A stretch of DNA of 64,000 nucleotides from contig JANQFC010000046.1 in NCBI GenBank assembly GCA_028278035.1, forward strand, positions 1-64,000, written 5' to 3'. Within the stretch, counting starts at the first letter, position 1, and every line of letters starts with the position of its first letter. The stretch comes from Chlamydiales bacterium. Lineage in GTDB: Bacteria > Chlamydiota > Chlamydiia > Chlamydiales > SM23-39. The position numbers and the translations under genes were made by a program. Of this stretch, positions 55,647 through 63,887 are shown in pieces. The notes below the pieces were generated by a model, which worked only from the letters and a program-made list of their open reading frames with translations, had not been told where the DNA came from and ran no database searches.

Positions 55647-55702
55647 AAACTTAAAATCCTGGGGTAATAACGTTCCATGCTGGTTTGCATCCGGTTCCAA
55701 GT
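55647..55702 (+). repeat. tRNA-Leu 3' fragment 4 (most decayed)
   Basis: ACTTAAAATCC, GGGGTAATAACG, CATGCTGGTTTGCATCCGG and TTCCAAG. The order of elements is kept but the T-arm and acceptor strand no longer pair. As the copy farthest from the tRNA and the most mutated, it is probably the oldest insertion boundary. Confidence 0.78.
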
Positions 55703-55714
55703 TTTTCCAAACCG

Positions 55715-55765
55715 CGAGAGAACTAGCCTTTTTGTAAAAAAGGCTTTATTGCCTCTCTTTTTTTA
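55715..55765 (+). terminator. Intrinsic terminator
   Basis: Stem GAGAG/CTCTC with an inner stem AGCCTTTTT/AAAAAGGCT, then a run of seven T. It lies after the last accretion block and would end rightward transcription from the lipoprotein gene, and possibly also leftward transcription of the ankyrin gene. Confidence 0.7.
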
Positions 55766-55854
55766 TAATATGTTTAATAATTCCATATTTTTTCAGTTCG
55801 AAAAACACAGTGATTGGCTTTGATCATAATAGGGGGTTATAATTCTACTATAAT

Positions 55855-56880
55855 TTAAATCCATTGTTTGGATAATTGCAATAGAATAGATAAGCTACTT
55901 TTAGCTGCATAAATATGAGTCCAGTTTATTTCAGCACTATGATCCAATAATGTTGTAATTGTATTAGTAGCACCCTTTTTAACAGCCCAATAAAGGGGAG
56001 TTAAACTGCAATTATCTCGAGGATTTATAAAAGCTCCTCTAGCCAATAATAAGGCTGCTGTTTTATATTGATCAAATACGGCGGCAACATGCAGAGGTCT
56101 CCAATTTTCGTTATTTTGGGCATCTATATCGGCGCCTTTAGCCAATAGAAGTTTGGTTAAGGTGATGTTGCCTCTTTTAGCAGCCCAGTGCAAAGGTGTT
56201 AGACCACACTCATCTCGAGAATTTACAGAAGCACCTTTGTCCAATAAAAAGGCTGCTATTTCATTTTGACCAAATATGATAGCAATATGTAGTGGTGTAA
56301 ATCCTTTTTTATCGATTAAATCGATCTCTGTTCTTTCATTTAATAAGAGCTTAGCTATTTTTATTCTTCCTAATTTGGCTGCTACATGCATAGGAGTCCA
56401 ATTCATTTTATTTTTAGCATTAATTTCGGCTCCTTTTATCAATAATAATCTAAATATGTCATATCTGTTAAACTCAGCAGCTAGATGTAATGGTGTCCAG
56501 CCAGCTTTGCTTACTGCATTAATGTCTGCGCCAATTTTTAATAATAGGTTTACCATGTCTAAATCATTATTTTGCACAGCAAAATGTAGTAATGTACAAT
56601 TAGCCTTGTTTTTAGCTGTTATGGCTTCTTGTTTATTACGAATTAATTGCCATTTAACAATATCCCATTCTTGTTTTTCAACAGCAGTTATCGTGGGATT
56701 TTCTGTCATTTGACAGCTTATAAATGTTTGTACCTGGGATAAACTTAATTCGTCCAATGAGTGATTAATTAATAAATGAGCAATACTTGATATTTTCATA
56801 CTTGCAGTGTTTGTTGTAGAAGGTGGCATAACTATAGCAGATACTGCAAAAGTAGATAGTTTACATATTCTGTCTATCAT
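55855..56880 (-). CDS. Ankyrin-repeat protein
   Basis: A 341-residue protein with at least seven ankyrin repeats of 33 residues from about residue 95, each with the TPLHxAA...GxxxxxxLLLxxGAxI pattern (for example GWTPLHLAAEFNRYDIFRLL and GLTPLHWAAKRGNITLTKLL). The N-terminal 90 residues have a hydrophobic start (STFAVSAIVMPPSTTNTA) that could be a weak export signal, and a helical stretch. In intracellular bacteria such proteins often bind host proteins. No other domain is visible. Confidence 0.88.
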   Translation of the reverse strand: MIDRICKLSTFAVSAIVMPPSTTNTASMKISSIAHLLINHSLDELSLSQVQTFISCQMTENPTITAVEKQEWDIVKWQLIRNKQEAITAKNKANCTLLHFAVQNNDLDMVNLLLKIGADINAVSKAGWTPLHLAAEFNRYDIFRLLLIKGAEINAKNKMNWTPMHVAAKLGRIKIAKLLLNERTEIDLIDKKGFTPLHIAIIFGQNEIAAFLLDKGASVNSRDECGLTPLHWAAKRGNITLTKLLLAKGADIDAQNNENWRPLHVAAVFDQYKTAALLLARGAFINPRDNCSLTPLYWAVKKGATNTITTLLDHSAEINWTHIYAAKSSLSILLQLSKQWI

Positions 56881-56954
56881 AAAATAATTTTGTTATGAGT
56901 AACATTTTAAAAGTCAGTAAATATATATTTTTTTAATAATAAATTATAGGCTAA

Positions 56955-57562
56955 TTATTTTTTTTTATGGCTTTTTCCAAACCTATAACCCAAGCCGAGA
57001 CCAATATTCCAAGTATCCAGGTTGGATCTTGATCGTGCTACAGCATTATTGTTGGTATCGTTAAATTTTGCTTTTAATATGGAATAGTTAGTAAACAGAT
57101 CTATGAAAAAGTTGTTTTGGAAATTAAATAAAACACCTACTTTAACAATGCCACCTACAGTCCATTTTTTACTTTCAGGTATTACATAATTAGATTTATC
57201 TTTAAATTTAACATAAGATGGTAAAACACCTGCACCAAGATATAGATCCATGAAGTTAATAGGATACATATATTTTAATCCGACCCCTACAGGAACTAAC
57301 GTAACTTTAGTTGAATCACGTAAGCCTATAGATTTTCCACTGTCATGGTAATAGTGCGAACTTCCCCATAAGTATATAGGACGATATAATTGAACAGTTA
57401 GTTCGCCTCCTCCAAAAACATTTCCGTTTCCATAGATATCACGAAATTTTTTAGATGTGGGAAAGAAATAGCCTGCTTGTCCTTCAATTAAAACGTCAGC
57501 AGCTTGCAGGTGGGCTATAAATAACAAAACAAAAAAATAACCGAAAAGAATTTTTTATTCAT
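56955..57562 (-). CDS. Outer-membrane beta-barrel protein, signal peptide frame broken in an A-run
   Basis: The open frame below 57527 encodes a small beta-barrel: alternating strands (VLIEGQAGYFFPTSKKF, LYLGAGVLPSYVKF) ending in WNIGLGLGYRFGKS, near the aromatic C-terminus expected for outer-membrane insertion. No good start exists in that frame. The best start, ATG at 57562, encodes MNKK and runs into another frame at a run of six A on the coding strand (57551-57556). One extra A would join MNKK to ILFGYFFVLLFIAHLQAAD, a proper signal peptide. So this is either a sequencing error, a phase-variable tract, or a fresh pseudogene. Confidence 0.7.
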
Positions 57563-57648
57563 ATATTTTCTAGGGTAATTTTTTATTGATGTTTTAATAA
57601 AAAAAAATATATACATTTTAGCAATTTTTTTTTAAGAGAGGGGATTTT

Positions 57649-58851
57649 ATGAGATGTATATTATTATTTTTGTTGCTAAGTATTGCTACAATTTTGCGAG
57701 CAGAGCAAGCTTATGTTGTTAATTTTAGTGAGGGTAATGTTTCTATTGTTAATACTTCTACTGAAGCTGTAACAGATACTGTTTCTGTAGGTACTCAGCC
57801 TTATGCAATCGCTTTTACATCTGATGGAAAAAAGGCGTATGTCGCTAATTTTGGTTCAAATACCGTCTCTGTTATTGATGTTGCTTCTAAAACTGAGACT
57901 AATACTATTTCTGTCGGGACAGAGCCTCGCGATGTGGCTATTTCTATTGATGGAACCAAAGCTTATGTTGTTAATAATGGTTCAGGTAATGTATCTATTA
58001 TTGATGTATCTACTGAGTTGGTAACAAACACTCTTTCTGTAGGTTCTAAGCCTATTTCAATAGCATTTTCTCCTGATGGAACTAAGGCTTATGTTGCTAA
58101 TAGTGACTCAAGTGATGTTTCTGTGATAACAGTTGCTCCTGAGTGGATTTCAAATACTATTCCGGTAGCTATCGGTACCGGAGCACTTGCGTTTACTCCT
58201 GATGGAAGTAAAGCATATGTTGCTGACATAACTGGTACTAGGGTTTCTATTATCTCTACAGCTTCTGAATCAGTGACAAATACGGTAATTGTCGGTGGTA
58301 ACCCTTATGATGTGGCTTTTACATCTGATGGAAGTAAAGCTTATGTTTCTTGTGGTGCGGTGAATAGTGTTTACATTATTGCCACTGATTCTGAGACAGT
58401 ATCAAATACTATTTCAGTAAACAGTGCACCTTATGGGCTAGCTTTTACATCTGATGGCAATGAAGTTTACGTTACTAATTTTAGTTCGGATAATGTTTCT
58501 GTTATTTCTGTCGTTTCTGAGACTGTAACAAGTACTATTGATGTAGGAACAGGTCCTATAGCTGTGGCATTTACTTCTTTTACTGCAGATGTAAGTGGAA
58601 GCTGTGCCAGCAATATATTTTTATCACAAAAAGACCTTTATAATACAATTGCTTGGGCGGCTGAATCTGAAGCTGTATCATATAGAGTATATAGAGATGC
58701 CGGTCTTTCCATTCGTGCAGGAGAAACGACCAGTACTCAATTTCAAGATCATAATAGAAGATCTGGTGTATCTTATCAGTATTATATTGTATCGGTGAAC
58801 AATGTAGGGAATGAAACACTTATCGGGCAAACGACTGTAGTCTGTCCATAA
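57649..58851 (+). CDS. Secreted YVTN/NHL-type beta-propeller protein with C-terminal FN3-like domain
   Basis: A 400-residue exported protein: signal peptide (MRCILLFLLLSIATILRA), seven repeats of about 42 residues with the YVTN pattern (for example PYAIAFTSDGKKAYVANFGS and NTVSVIDVASK), and a C-terminal 75 residues with a fibronectin III-like strand pattern (VSYRVYRDAGLS, YQYYIVSVNNVGNET) and two cysteines. Such propellers are usually surface or periplasmic binding proteins. GAGAGGGG ribosome binding site. The repeats have almost identical lengths, so slippage between repeats is possible. Confidence 0.88.
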   Translation: MRCILLFLLLSIATILRAEQAYVVNFSEGNVSIVNTSTEAVTDTVSVGTQPYAIAFTSDGKKAYVANFGSNTVSVIDVASKTETNTISVGTEPRDVAISIDGTKAYVVNNGSGNVSIIDVSTELVTNTLSVGSKPISIAFSPDGTKAYVANSDSSDVSVITVAPEWISNTIPVAIGTGALAFTPDGSKAYVADITGTRVSIISTASESVTNTVIVGGNPYDVAFTSDGSKAYVSCGAVNSVYIIATDSETVSNTISVNSAPYGLAFTSDGNEVYVTNFSSDNVSVISVVSETVTSTIDVGTGPIAVAFTSFTADVSGSCASNIFLSQKDLYNTIAWAAESEAVSYRVYRDAGLSIRAGETTSTQFQDHNRRSGVSYQYYIVSVNNVGNETLIGQTTVVCP

Positions 58852-58906
58852 AAAACTTATTGTTAACCATAAATTTTTTTTTTAATTTTAGTAAGTACTT
58901 TATTTT

Positions 58907-59492
58907 TTAATGTTCCATATTAGGTTTAATTGTATAGCCTTTTGTTATTCCCGTATCTATTGCATAAATTTTTGGAGGATTAACTTGTCTTTGACGGGCC
59001 GATAATTCAAAAATTGGAACTGTTTGGATTAGATAAGAGTCTTCGAAATATTCTGAATAGTCATATAAACTATTGCGACTTAAGCTTTCACCTCTTGATT
59101 TAATTGTTTTGTAAACTTTTGTAACACTTAGAGGAGAGGCAATATTTTGTAAACATTGTATTAGAAATAGCTTGACTATATGGGGATTATTAAATTCATA
59201 TCGATCTATAACGTCTCTAAATACTGCAGCATTTATATAAGCTTGAATAATTTCACTATGTAAGGCTTCCGATAACGATAAAACTTCCGGAAAATTTCCA
59301 AATGTTAAATATTTATGACAATAGTGCTTTAGGATTGCTAGTTCTTTTTTAGTAATGTTTTTGAACTTATGTATTTTATGATAATTGAGATATTCTTTTA
59401 AACTTAGTGGGAATATTTATTTTTCTTTTAAATAATGTGGGTAATTCATCTTGATGAAATTCTAAAATGATGTTTTTAATGATATTTTTCAT
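58907..59492 (-). pseudogene. Remnant of a third DUF4143 ATPase gene
   Basis: The start (MKNIIKNIILEFHQDELP) matches the N-terminus of AAA_14/DUF4143 ATPases and then frameshifts near 59400-59440. The frame resumes with LSLKEYLNYHKIHK, YLTFGNFPEVLSL, AVFRDVIDRYEF and QRQVNPPKIYAIDTGITKG, the family's middle and DUF4143 parts. The whole ATP-binding region (Walker A and B) is missing, and the C-terminus stops early. An internal deletion plus frameshift makes it a pseudogene. It belongs to a different subfamily from the two intact ATPases nearby. Not flanked by a visible tRNA fragment. Confidence 0.78.
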
Positions 59493-59584
59493 ATCAACCT
59501 CTATTTTCATTGATTATAATTTTAGTTCAAAATTTAAGCTAATTATTATATGTCTTTTATTATTAGATATTTACATTGAAAGGT

Positions 59585-59803
59585 TTAATAAATATCGTCA
59601 ATTTTTGAATCGATTAGATATTCAGTGATTTCATTCATTAATTCTTCTAGATTAGGCTTTTTCCAACCTTTTCGAATAGATCTCATAAGTTCATTTATAT
59701 CAGTTAAAGCCGAATACATATTATGAGCGTGTTGGTGTAATTTTAGTTCATACGCATCATTTTTTTCCGGGTCATTAAGATCAAATTCATAAGTTACTTT
59801 CAT
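59585..59803 (-). CDS. Small acidic helical protein, phage-like
   Basis: A 72-residue protein (MKVTYEFDLNDPEKNDAYEL, then ALTDINELMRSIRKGWKKP). The opening strand and the following ALxDIxxxLR helix resemble small hypothetical proteins of bacteriophages. AAGGTTG precedes the start. Function unknown; possible phage remnant. Confidence 0.55.
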   Translation of the reverse strand: MKVTYEFDLNDPEKNDAYELKLHQHAHNMYSALTDINELMRSIRKGWKKPNLEELMNEITEYLIDSKIDDIY

Positions 59804-59909
59804 TTTTCAACCTTTATTAATGCTAAAAAATAATACATATTTCTTTTTATAGAAATCAATTTAATTAAATAATAGTATTACAATTAAGAAGAGATTAAGC
59901 GGGAAACGT

Positions 59910-60998
59910 ATGCATTACAGTACTTTTTCTATTAAGGATTTTGTTATTCAAAATTATGCGGTATTTTTAAAAATCGCCGGTATTGTCTTATTAGCAGTAG
60001 CTATTAGTTATGTTATTTCTCAAATATATAAAAAGATGCACCCAAAATTTTTAGGTTCTAAAAGGTTTTGGGATGATGCATTACTAATAGCAATTTATAG
60101 GCCGCTTCAATTGACTGTATGGTTTGTTTCCATTATTGGTATTATTCTTTTGGCAGTAACAGATAAAGCAGAAATACAATGGATCGATAAGTTTAGAACA
60201 ATAACGCTTATTGTAATACTTTTTTGGTTTTTCATAAGGTTTATAAGACAGTTAGAAAAAAACCTTTTTCAAATTTCTTTATCTCCTAAAGGAAAAGTTG
60301 ATAAAACCTCTTTGAGGGCGTTATCTCAGCTTTTTAGACTTATTGCAATTATTATTGCTGTTTTAATACTTCTGCAAGTGATTGGCATTCCAATATCCGG
60401 TGTTATTGCCTTTGGTGGATTCGGTGGTATAGCATTAGGTTTTGCAGCGAAAGATACCTTGTCTAATTTCTTTGGTGGGCTTATGATTTTTTTGGATCGT
60501 CCTTTTGCAATCGGAGATTGGATAAGATCTCCAGACAGAGAAATAGAAGGATATGTAGAACAAATAGGCTGGAGGCTTACTAGAATCAGAACCTTTGACA
60601 AAAGACCCTTATATATTCCCAATGGACTTTTTTCTACTATATCTGTAGAAAACCCTTCAAGGATGCAAAATAGACGGATAAAAGAGACTGTTGGTATTAG
60701 ATATAATGATGCTTTTAAGGTAAAAGATCTTTTGGCCGATATTGAAAATATGCTAAAAAACCATCCGGAAATAGATCATAGAAGAATCTGCTTTGTAAAT
60801 TTAATCCATTTTGGACAGCATGCTTTAGAGGTAAGGATCTATACTTTTACGAAAACCACCAAATGGGTAGAGTTTCAAAACATCCGACAGGATGTATTTT
60901 TAAAAATCATTGATATTATTAAAAAACATAAGGCTGAGTGCGCATTCCCGACTACGACAATTCACGTTCCTGAACAAATTAAACTGTCTAAAGAATAA
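59910..60998 (+). CDS. MscS-family mechanosensitive channel
   Basis: Osmotic-release channel of 362 residues. Four predicted helices precede the pore helix region with the glycine/alanine packing FGGFGGIALGFAAKDTLSN and FFGGLMIFLDRPFAIGDWI, the signature of the MscS family. The beta domain (GYVEQIGWRLTRIRTFDKR, then YIPNGLFSTISVENPSRM) and a C-terminal alpha/beta domain follow. Four-helix architecture with an N-terminal amphipathic segment fits the MscS/YnaI range. Confidence 0.92.
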   Translation: MHYSTFSIKDFVIQNYAVFLKIAGIVLLAVAISYVISQIYKKMHPKFLGSKRFWDDALLIAIYRPLQLTVWFVSIIGIILLAVTDKAEIQWIDKFRTITLIVILFWFFIRFIRQLEKNLFQISLSPKGKVDKTSLRALSQLFRLIAIIIAVLILLQVIGIPISGVIAFGGFGGIALGFAAKDTLSNFFGGLMIFLDRPFAIGDWIRSPDREIEGYVEQIGWRLTRIRTFDKRPLYIPNGLFSTISVENPSRMQNRRIKETVGIRYNDAFKVKDLLADIENMLKNHPEIDHRRICFVNLIHFGQHALEVRIYTFTKTTKWVEFQNIRQDVFLKIIDIIKKHKAECAFPTTTIHVPEQIKLSKE

Positions 60999-61050
60999 AA
61001 ATACAAAATCTCTTGTCTATAATTATACTCTATTATAAAGAATAAAAGTA

Positions 61051-61157
61051 AGGGGAGAGAGTAAATAGGAAGGGGATATAGCCTTAAAGCCTATATCAAC
61101 TCTTCACCAAAAAGAGTTTCTTCTCTATTTGTAGCTTTCCCCTCATTATCTCTTTTT
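61051..61157 (+). ncRNA. Candidate structured RNA with a branched fold
   Basis: Four nested or adjacent helices can be drawn by hand. Outer stem AGGGGA (61051) with TCCCCT (61138). Second stem AAATAG (61063) with CTATTT (61125). Inside these, hairpin GATATAG/CTATATC (61075-61097) and hairpin AACTCTT/AAGAGTT (61098-61118). A CTCTTTTTT tract follows at 61150. A possible promoter element (TTGTCT at 61013) lies upstream. It could be a small RNA, or the terminator region of mscS. No known RNA family recognised. Confidence 0.45.
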
Positions 61158-61161
61158 TAAG

Positions 61162-61351
61162 TTAGTCAGCAGAAAAATTCAAATTATACTCCCCTGTGCT
61201 TCTGCCACCTTTCAAGACTTCTCCATAAGCTTCTAGATGATTTAAAGCTTGTTGATAAATTTCGGTAGTTTTTACATCTTGTGCTGGTCTTAGTTTCTGT
61301 TGTATGATTTGTAGGTTCTTGCTGAACCGGAAAAGTTACTTGTATTGCCAT
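61162..61351 (-). pseudogene. Small gene with internal frameshift
   Basis: A strong ribosome binding site (AAGGAG, 8 bases before ATG) starts MAIQVTFPVQQEPTN. In that frame the rest is unprotein-like (TRCKNYRNLSTSFKSS). One frame over, the sequence reads RPAQDVKTTEIYQQALNHL and EAYGEVLKGGRSTGEYNLNF before a stop, which looks like real protein. A single-base change near codons 15-20 therefore broke a gene of about 60 residues. Confidence 0.6.
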
Positions 61352-61463
61352 AATATTAACTCCTTTTTTATGGCGCAAAAGATATAAAAAACGAATCTAT
61401 TTTTTTAAAACTTTTTATGAATTTTTTTTAAGGTATACTTGTTTCAAACTTTTCGGAGGTTAT

Positions 61464-61703
61464 ATGAAAAGATGTGAAAGTTGTGCCATGTCTATCGAGA
61501 AAACAGAAGATAGAGCCTGGTTTTGATGCAAATTGCAAGTATTGCAAATACTGTGCTCCTAATGGAAAGCTGAAATCAAAAGAAGAGGTAAGAGACGGTC
61601 GGATAAAAGTACTTGTAAAGATGGAAGGTGTTTCAAACAGGAAGCGGCTATTAAAGTGGATGAAATGATGACTCAGATGCCGGCTTGGAAAGAAAAGAAT
61701 TAA
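61464..61703 (+). pseudogene. Degraded putative zinc-ribbon gene
   Basis: Begins MKRCESCAMSIEKTED after GGAGG, hits a stop, resumes in another frame as PGFDANCKYCKYCAPNGK and LKSKEEVRDG, then shifts again to QEAAIKVDEMMTQMPAWKE. Joined, these give the CxxC...CxxC layout and the MxxMPAWK ending of the putative zinc-ribbon family (PF12674 type). At least two frame changes are needed, so it is a pseudogene. Confidence 0.72.
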
Positions 61704-61886
61704 ATGCCTGATACACAAGACTTTAATTATAAGCAGTTGATAGTCAGTTGTTTTTGTTTTAATAAAAGTTGTAAATATTTAATTATTAATTATTAAATTT
61801 TGTAATTATATTGTTATAATTAATCTTAACATTTATTAAATTAAATGTTATAATTATATTAATAAAATTAATAATTAGGTGTAAAT

Positions 61887-63791
61887 ATGACAACTACAGC
61901 TTTCGAAACTAATCCAGATAATGTTTCATTAGAAAATAGATCCATTGTAGATGGTTTATTAAGAGATACAGATGTTAAGCATCTTGCTTTCAAAACGAAT
62001 GAAGATAGCAAAATTACTCATTTGGCTGTAAATGGTCAGATAATTTATGACGGGTTCTTGCCTAGTAATAATGAGCAGATGAAAAGAGCTGTTCAAGAAT
62101 TAACTAATATTGAAGATTTGCCTGCAAATTATGAATGGCCTGAGGTAATGCCTTCTGAAGTAGGACAAGGGCTTTTCGGAAGGGTTTTTAGTCTCTTTGG
62201 CAGAGGGGTTAGATACATAACAGGAACTGCTGAAGCTCAAGAAGAGCCTACAGTAAATATTTCCCCCCAAAAGCTGCAGGCTATTAAGGACCAGGCTGTT
62301 AAAATCTATAACAGAGGGCATGTTAACAAGACTTTTGATGTTGCTAAAGTTCATGCTATTGCAGATATTGATAAGACAAAATTATCTAAAATATCATGTG
62401 TTGTTTCTTTAGTTGCAATGGTAGCGTTATGTTCTATGATTATCGGGACCGGATCTTTATTAACTAATGCCCACATAATCAATGCATCAGCCGGTATTCA
62501 GGGTATGAGCAATACTACAGCGGGAATTTTAGCGGGTGTTGGAGGATCGATAACAATAGCTTATACTGGTTTATTAATCAAAGCTATGAAATCTAAAGAT
62601 CCGGAAAAACAGTTAAACAAAGTAATGCTGCAAAGTTTGAAATGGATCAGAGAAAAATACATGTTCAGTAACATTAACGATTTATCCGGTGGGGCATATT
62701 TTATATTAACAGCTGTTATGCTGGCATCAGCAGCTACTTTACTTCACAACCCATCATTAATAACGCTTCAGGGATGTTTAGCATATCCTGCCGGAGCTTT
62801 AATGATAATGTCCGGTATTTTGAATTTATATGAAATAGGACTTTTCAAGGTGTTGTCATGTAAAGATAAAGAAAGCAGAAAATTAGAGTTTCAAAAGCTT
62901 TTAAAAAATGTAAAAGATAAAGAATGGATTGGAAACTTTTTAGCTTCAATTTCTGTTATGGCAATTGGATATTTTACATTGGTAGGACTTGCCAATACTC
63001 TACCTGGAATAATATCTAACTTTGCAGTTGGTACTTTTTTCTTGATGGTAAATATACTGTTACTGAAAAAAGCAAAAAAATATTTAAACGAATTTAAAAA
63101 TATTAAAGATAAAACACCAGAAGATAAAAGATTGTTTTTAGAAAACCTGTTATCTTTAACTGACAATGCAATCAATCAAATGCTTGGAATATATGATTGG
63201 AATGAAGAAAATGTACAAGCTTGGATTCATCAACATAAAGAAGCTGAAGATATTGTTCAAACTTTTGAAAGATATCAAGCATTAGCTGAAGAAGATGAAG
63301 CTAAAGATATAGAGTTTTTAGAAATTAAGAAGATGATAATCAATGAAGAGATCAAAAATTCTATTTTGGAAAATATAAAAGCCTTCGGCAGCAGTTTGGA
63401 ATATGATGTATTAGCAAATGCTGTAGCAGCCATAGGGCAAGACGACGATGCGTTTACAAAAGCATTTGATGAGGTTTATAAAAACTTAAATAGAAAATTT
63501 AAGGTTGAGATTGTAAAAGCGGTATTGATCAATTCTCCGCTTTTAGTATTTCCTGTTTTACAAATGGCCAATATGATCAACCCGATTGTTTATGATGTGG
63601 CAACAGGTGCTTCTTTACTTGGCAACTTAGGGGTTAATTTAAATCCTGACTGGAGAAACGTAGGTATGGCAACTTTAGGTAAGTATTTAAACGGAAATCA
63701 AATTCATGCCAGATCTTTAGCCGGTAGAACTGTACAGCTGCCCGAAGCAGAAGCTCAAGATGCTCTGACAGAAGAGACTGCTACTGTTTAA
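61887..63791 (+). CDS. Large unknown multi-helix membrane protein
   Basis: A 634-residue protein with AGGTG before its start. The first 170 residues are soluble and acidic (DLPANYEWPEVMPSEVGQGL). Then come four to six membrane helices (ISCVVSLVAMVALCSMIIG, GILAGVGGSITIAYTGLLI, GGAYFILTAVMLASAATLL, ALMIMSGILNLYEIGLF), a long helical region with charged loops (EDIVQTFERYQALAEEDEAK), and a hydrophobic segment near the end followed by an acidic tail. No motif recognised. It precedes a radical SAM gene by about 100 bases in the same direction. Confidence 0.68.
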   Translation: MTTTAFETNPDNVSLENRSIVDGLLRDTDVKHLAFKTNEDSKITHLAVNGQIIYDGFLPSNNEQMKRAVQELTNIEDLPANYEWPEVMPSEVGQGLFGRVFSLFGRGVRYITGTAEAQEEPTVNISPQKLQAIKDQAVKIYNRGHVNKTFDVAKVHAIADIDKTKLSKISCVVSLVAMVALCSMIIGTGSLLTNAHIINASAGIQGMSNTTAGILAGVGGSITIAYTGLLIKAMKSKDPEKQLNKVMLQSLKWIREKYMFSNINDLSGGAYFILTAVMLASAATLLHNPSLITLQGCLAYPAGALMIMSGILNLYEIGLFKVLSCKDKESRKLEFQKLLKNVKDKEWIGNFLASISVMAIGYFTLVGLANTLPGIISNFAVGTFFLMVNILLLKKAKKYLNEFKNIKDKTPEDKRLFLENLLSLTDNAINQMLGIYDWNEENVQAWIHQHKEAEDIVQTFERYQALAEEDEAKDIEFLEIKKMIINEEIKNSILENIKAFGSSLEYDVLANAVAAIGQDDDAFTKAFDEVYKNLNRKFKVEIVKAVLINSPLLVFPVLQMANMINPIVYDVATGASLLGNLGVNLNPDWRNVGMATLGKYLNGNQIHARSLAGRTVQLPEAEAQDALTEETATV

Positions 63792-63887
63792 ATTTATTCA
63801 AAAGAGCTTTTTTATACATAGCATTTTTTTACCGTATTCAATATAATAGCTTGATTTAATAAGTATTAACATAAAGTGAGATTAATA

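Larger units (their letters stand above)
46878..55702. mobile_element. tRNA-Leu-associated accretion island (tandem integration remnants)
   Basis: From the intact tRNA-Leu to the most decayed tRNA fragment, four successive blocks of accessory DNA each end in a copy of the tRNA 3' half in direct orientation. The blocks hold: ATPase 1; ATPase 2; the AdoMetDC-like and Cys-rich genes; and the YhcG nuclease with the mini-Rhs and lipoprotein pair. This is what repeated site-specific insertion at a tRNA 3' end leaves behind. Each insertion restores the tRNA and displaces the old end. No integrase gene is visible, so the elements are satellites, decayed, or moved in trans. Confidence 0.72.

Noticed and set aside
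57649-58851. Tandem repeats of the propeller gene as a CRISPR or satellite array
   Set aside because: The 126-base periodicity is in frame and encodes YVTN propeller blades.
61474-61668. 64-residue plus-strand frame as an intact gene
   Set aside because: It is only the middle piece of the frameshifted zinc-ribbon pseudogene, out of frame with both true ends.
61428-61718. 96-residue minus-strand frame over the zinc-ribbon remnant
   Set aside because: No ribosome binding site or plausible protein character. The plus strand carries a recognisable though broken gene.
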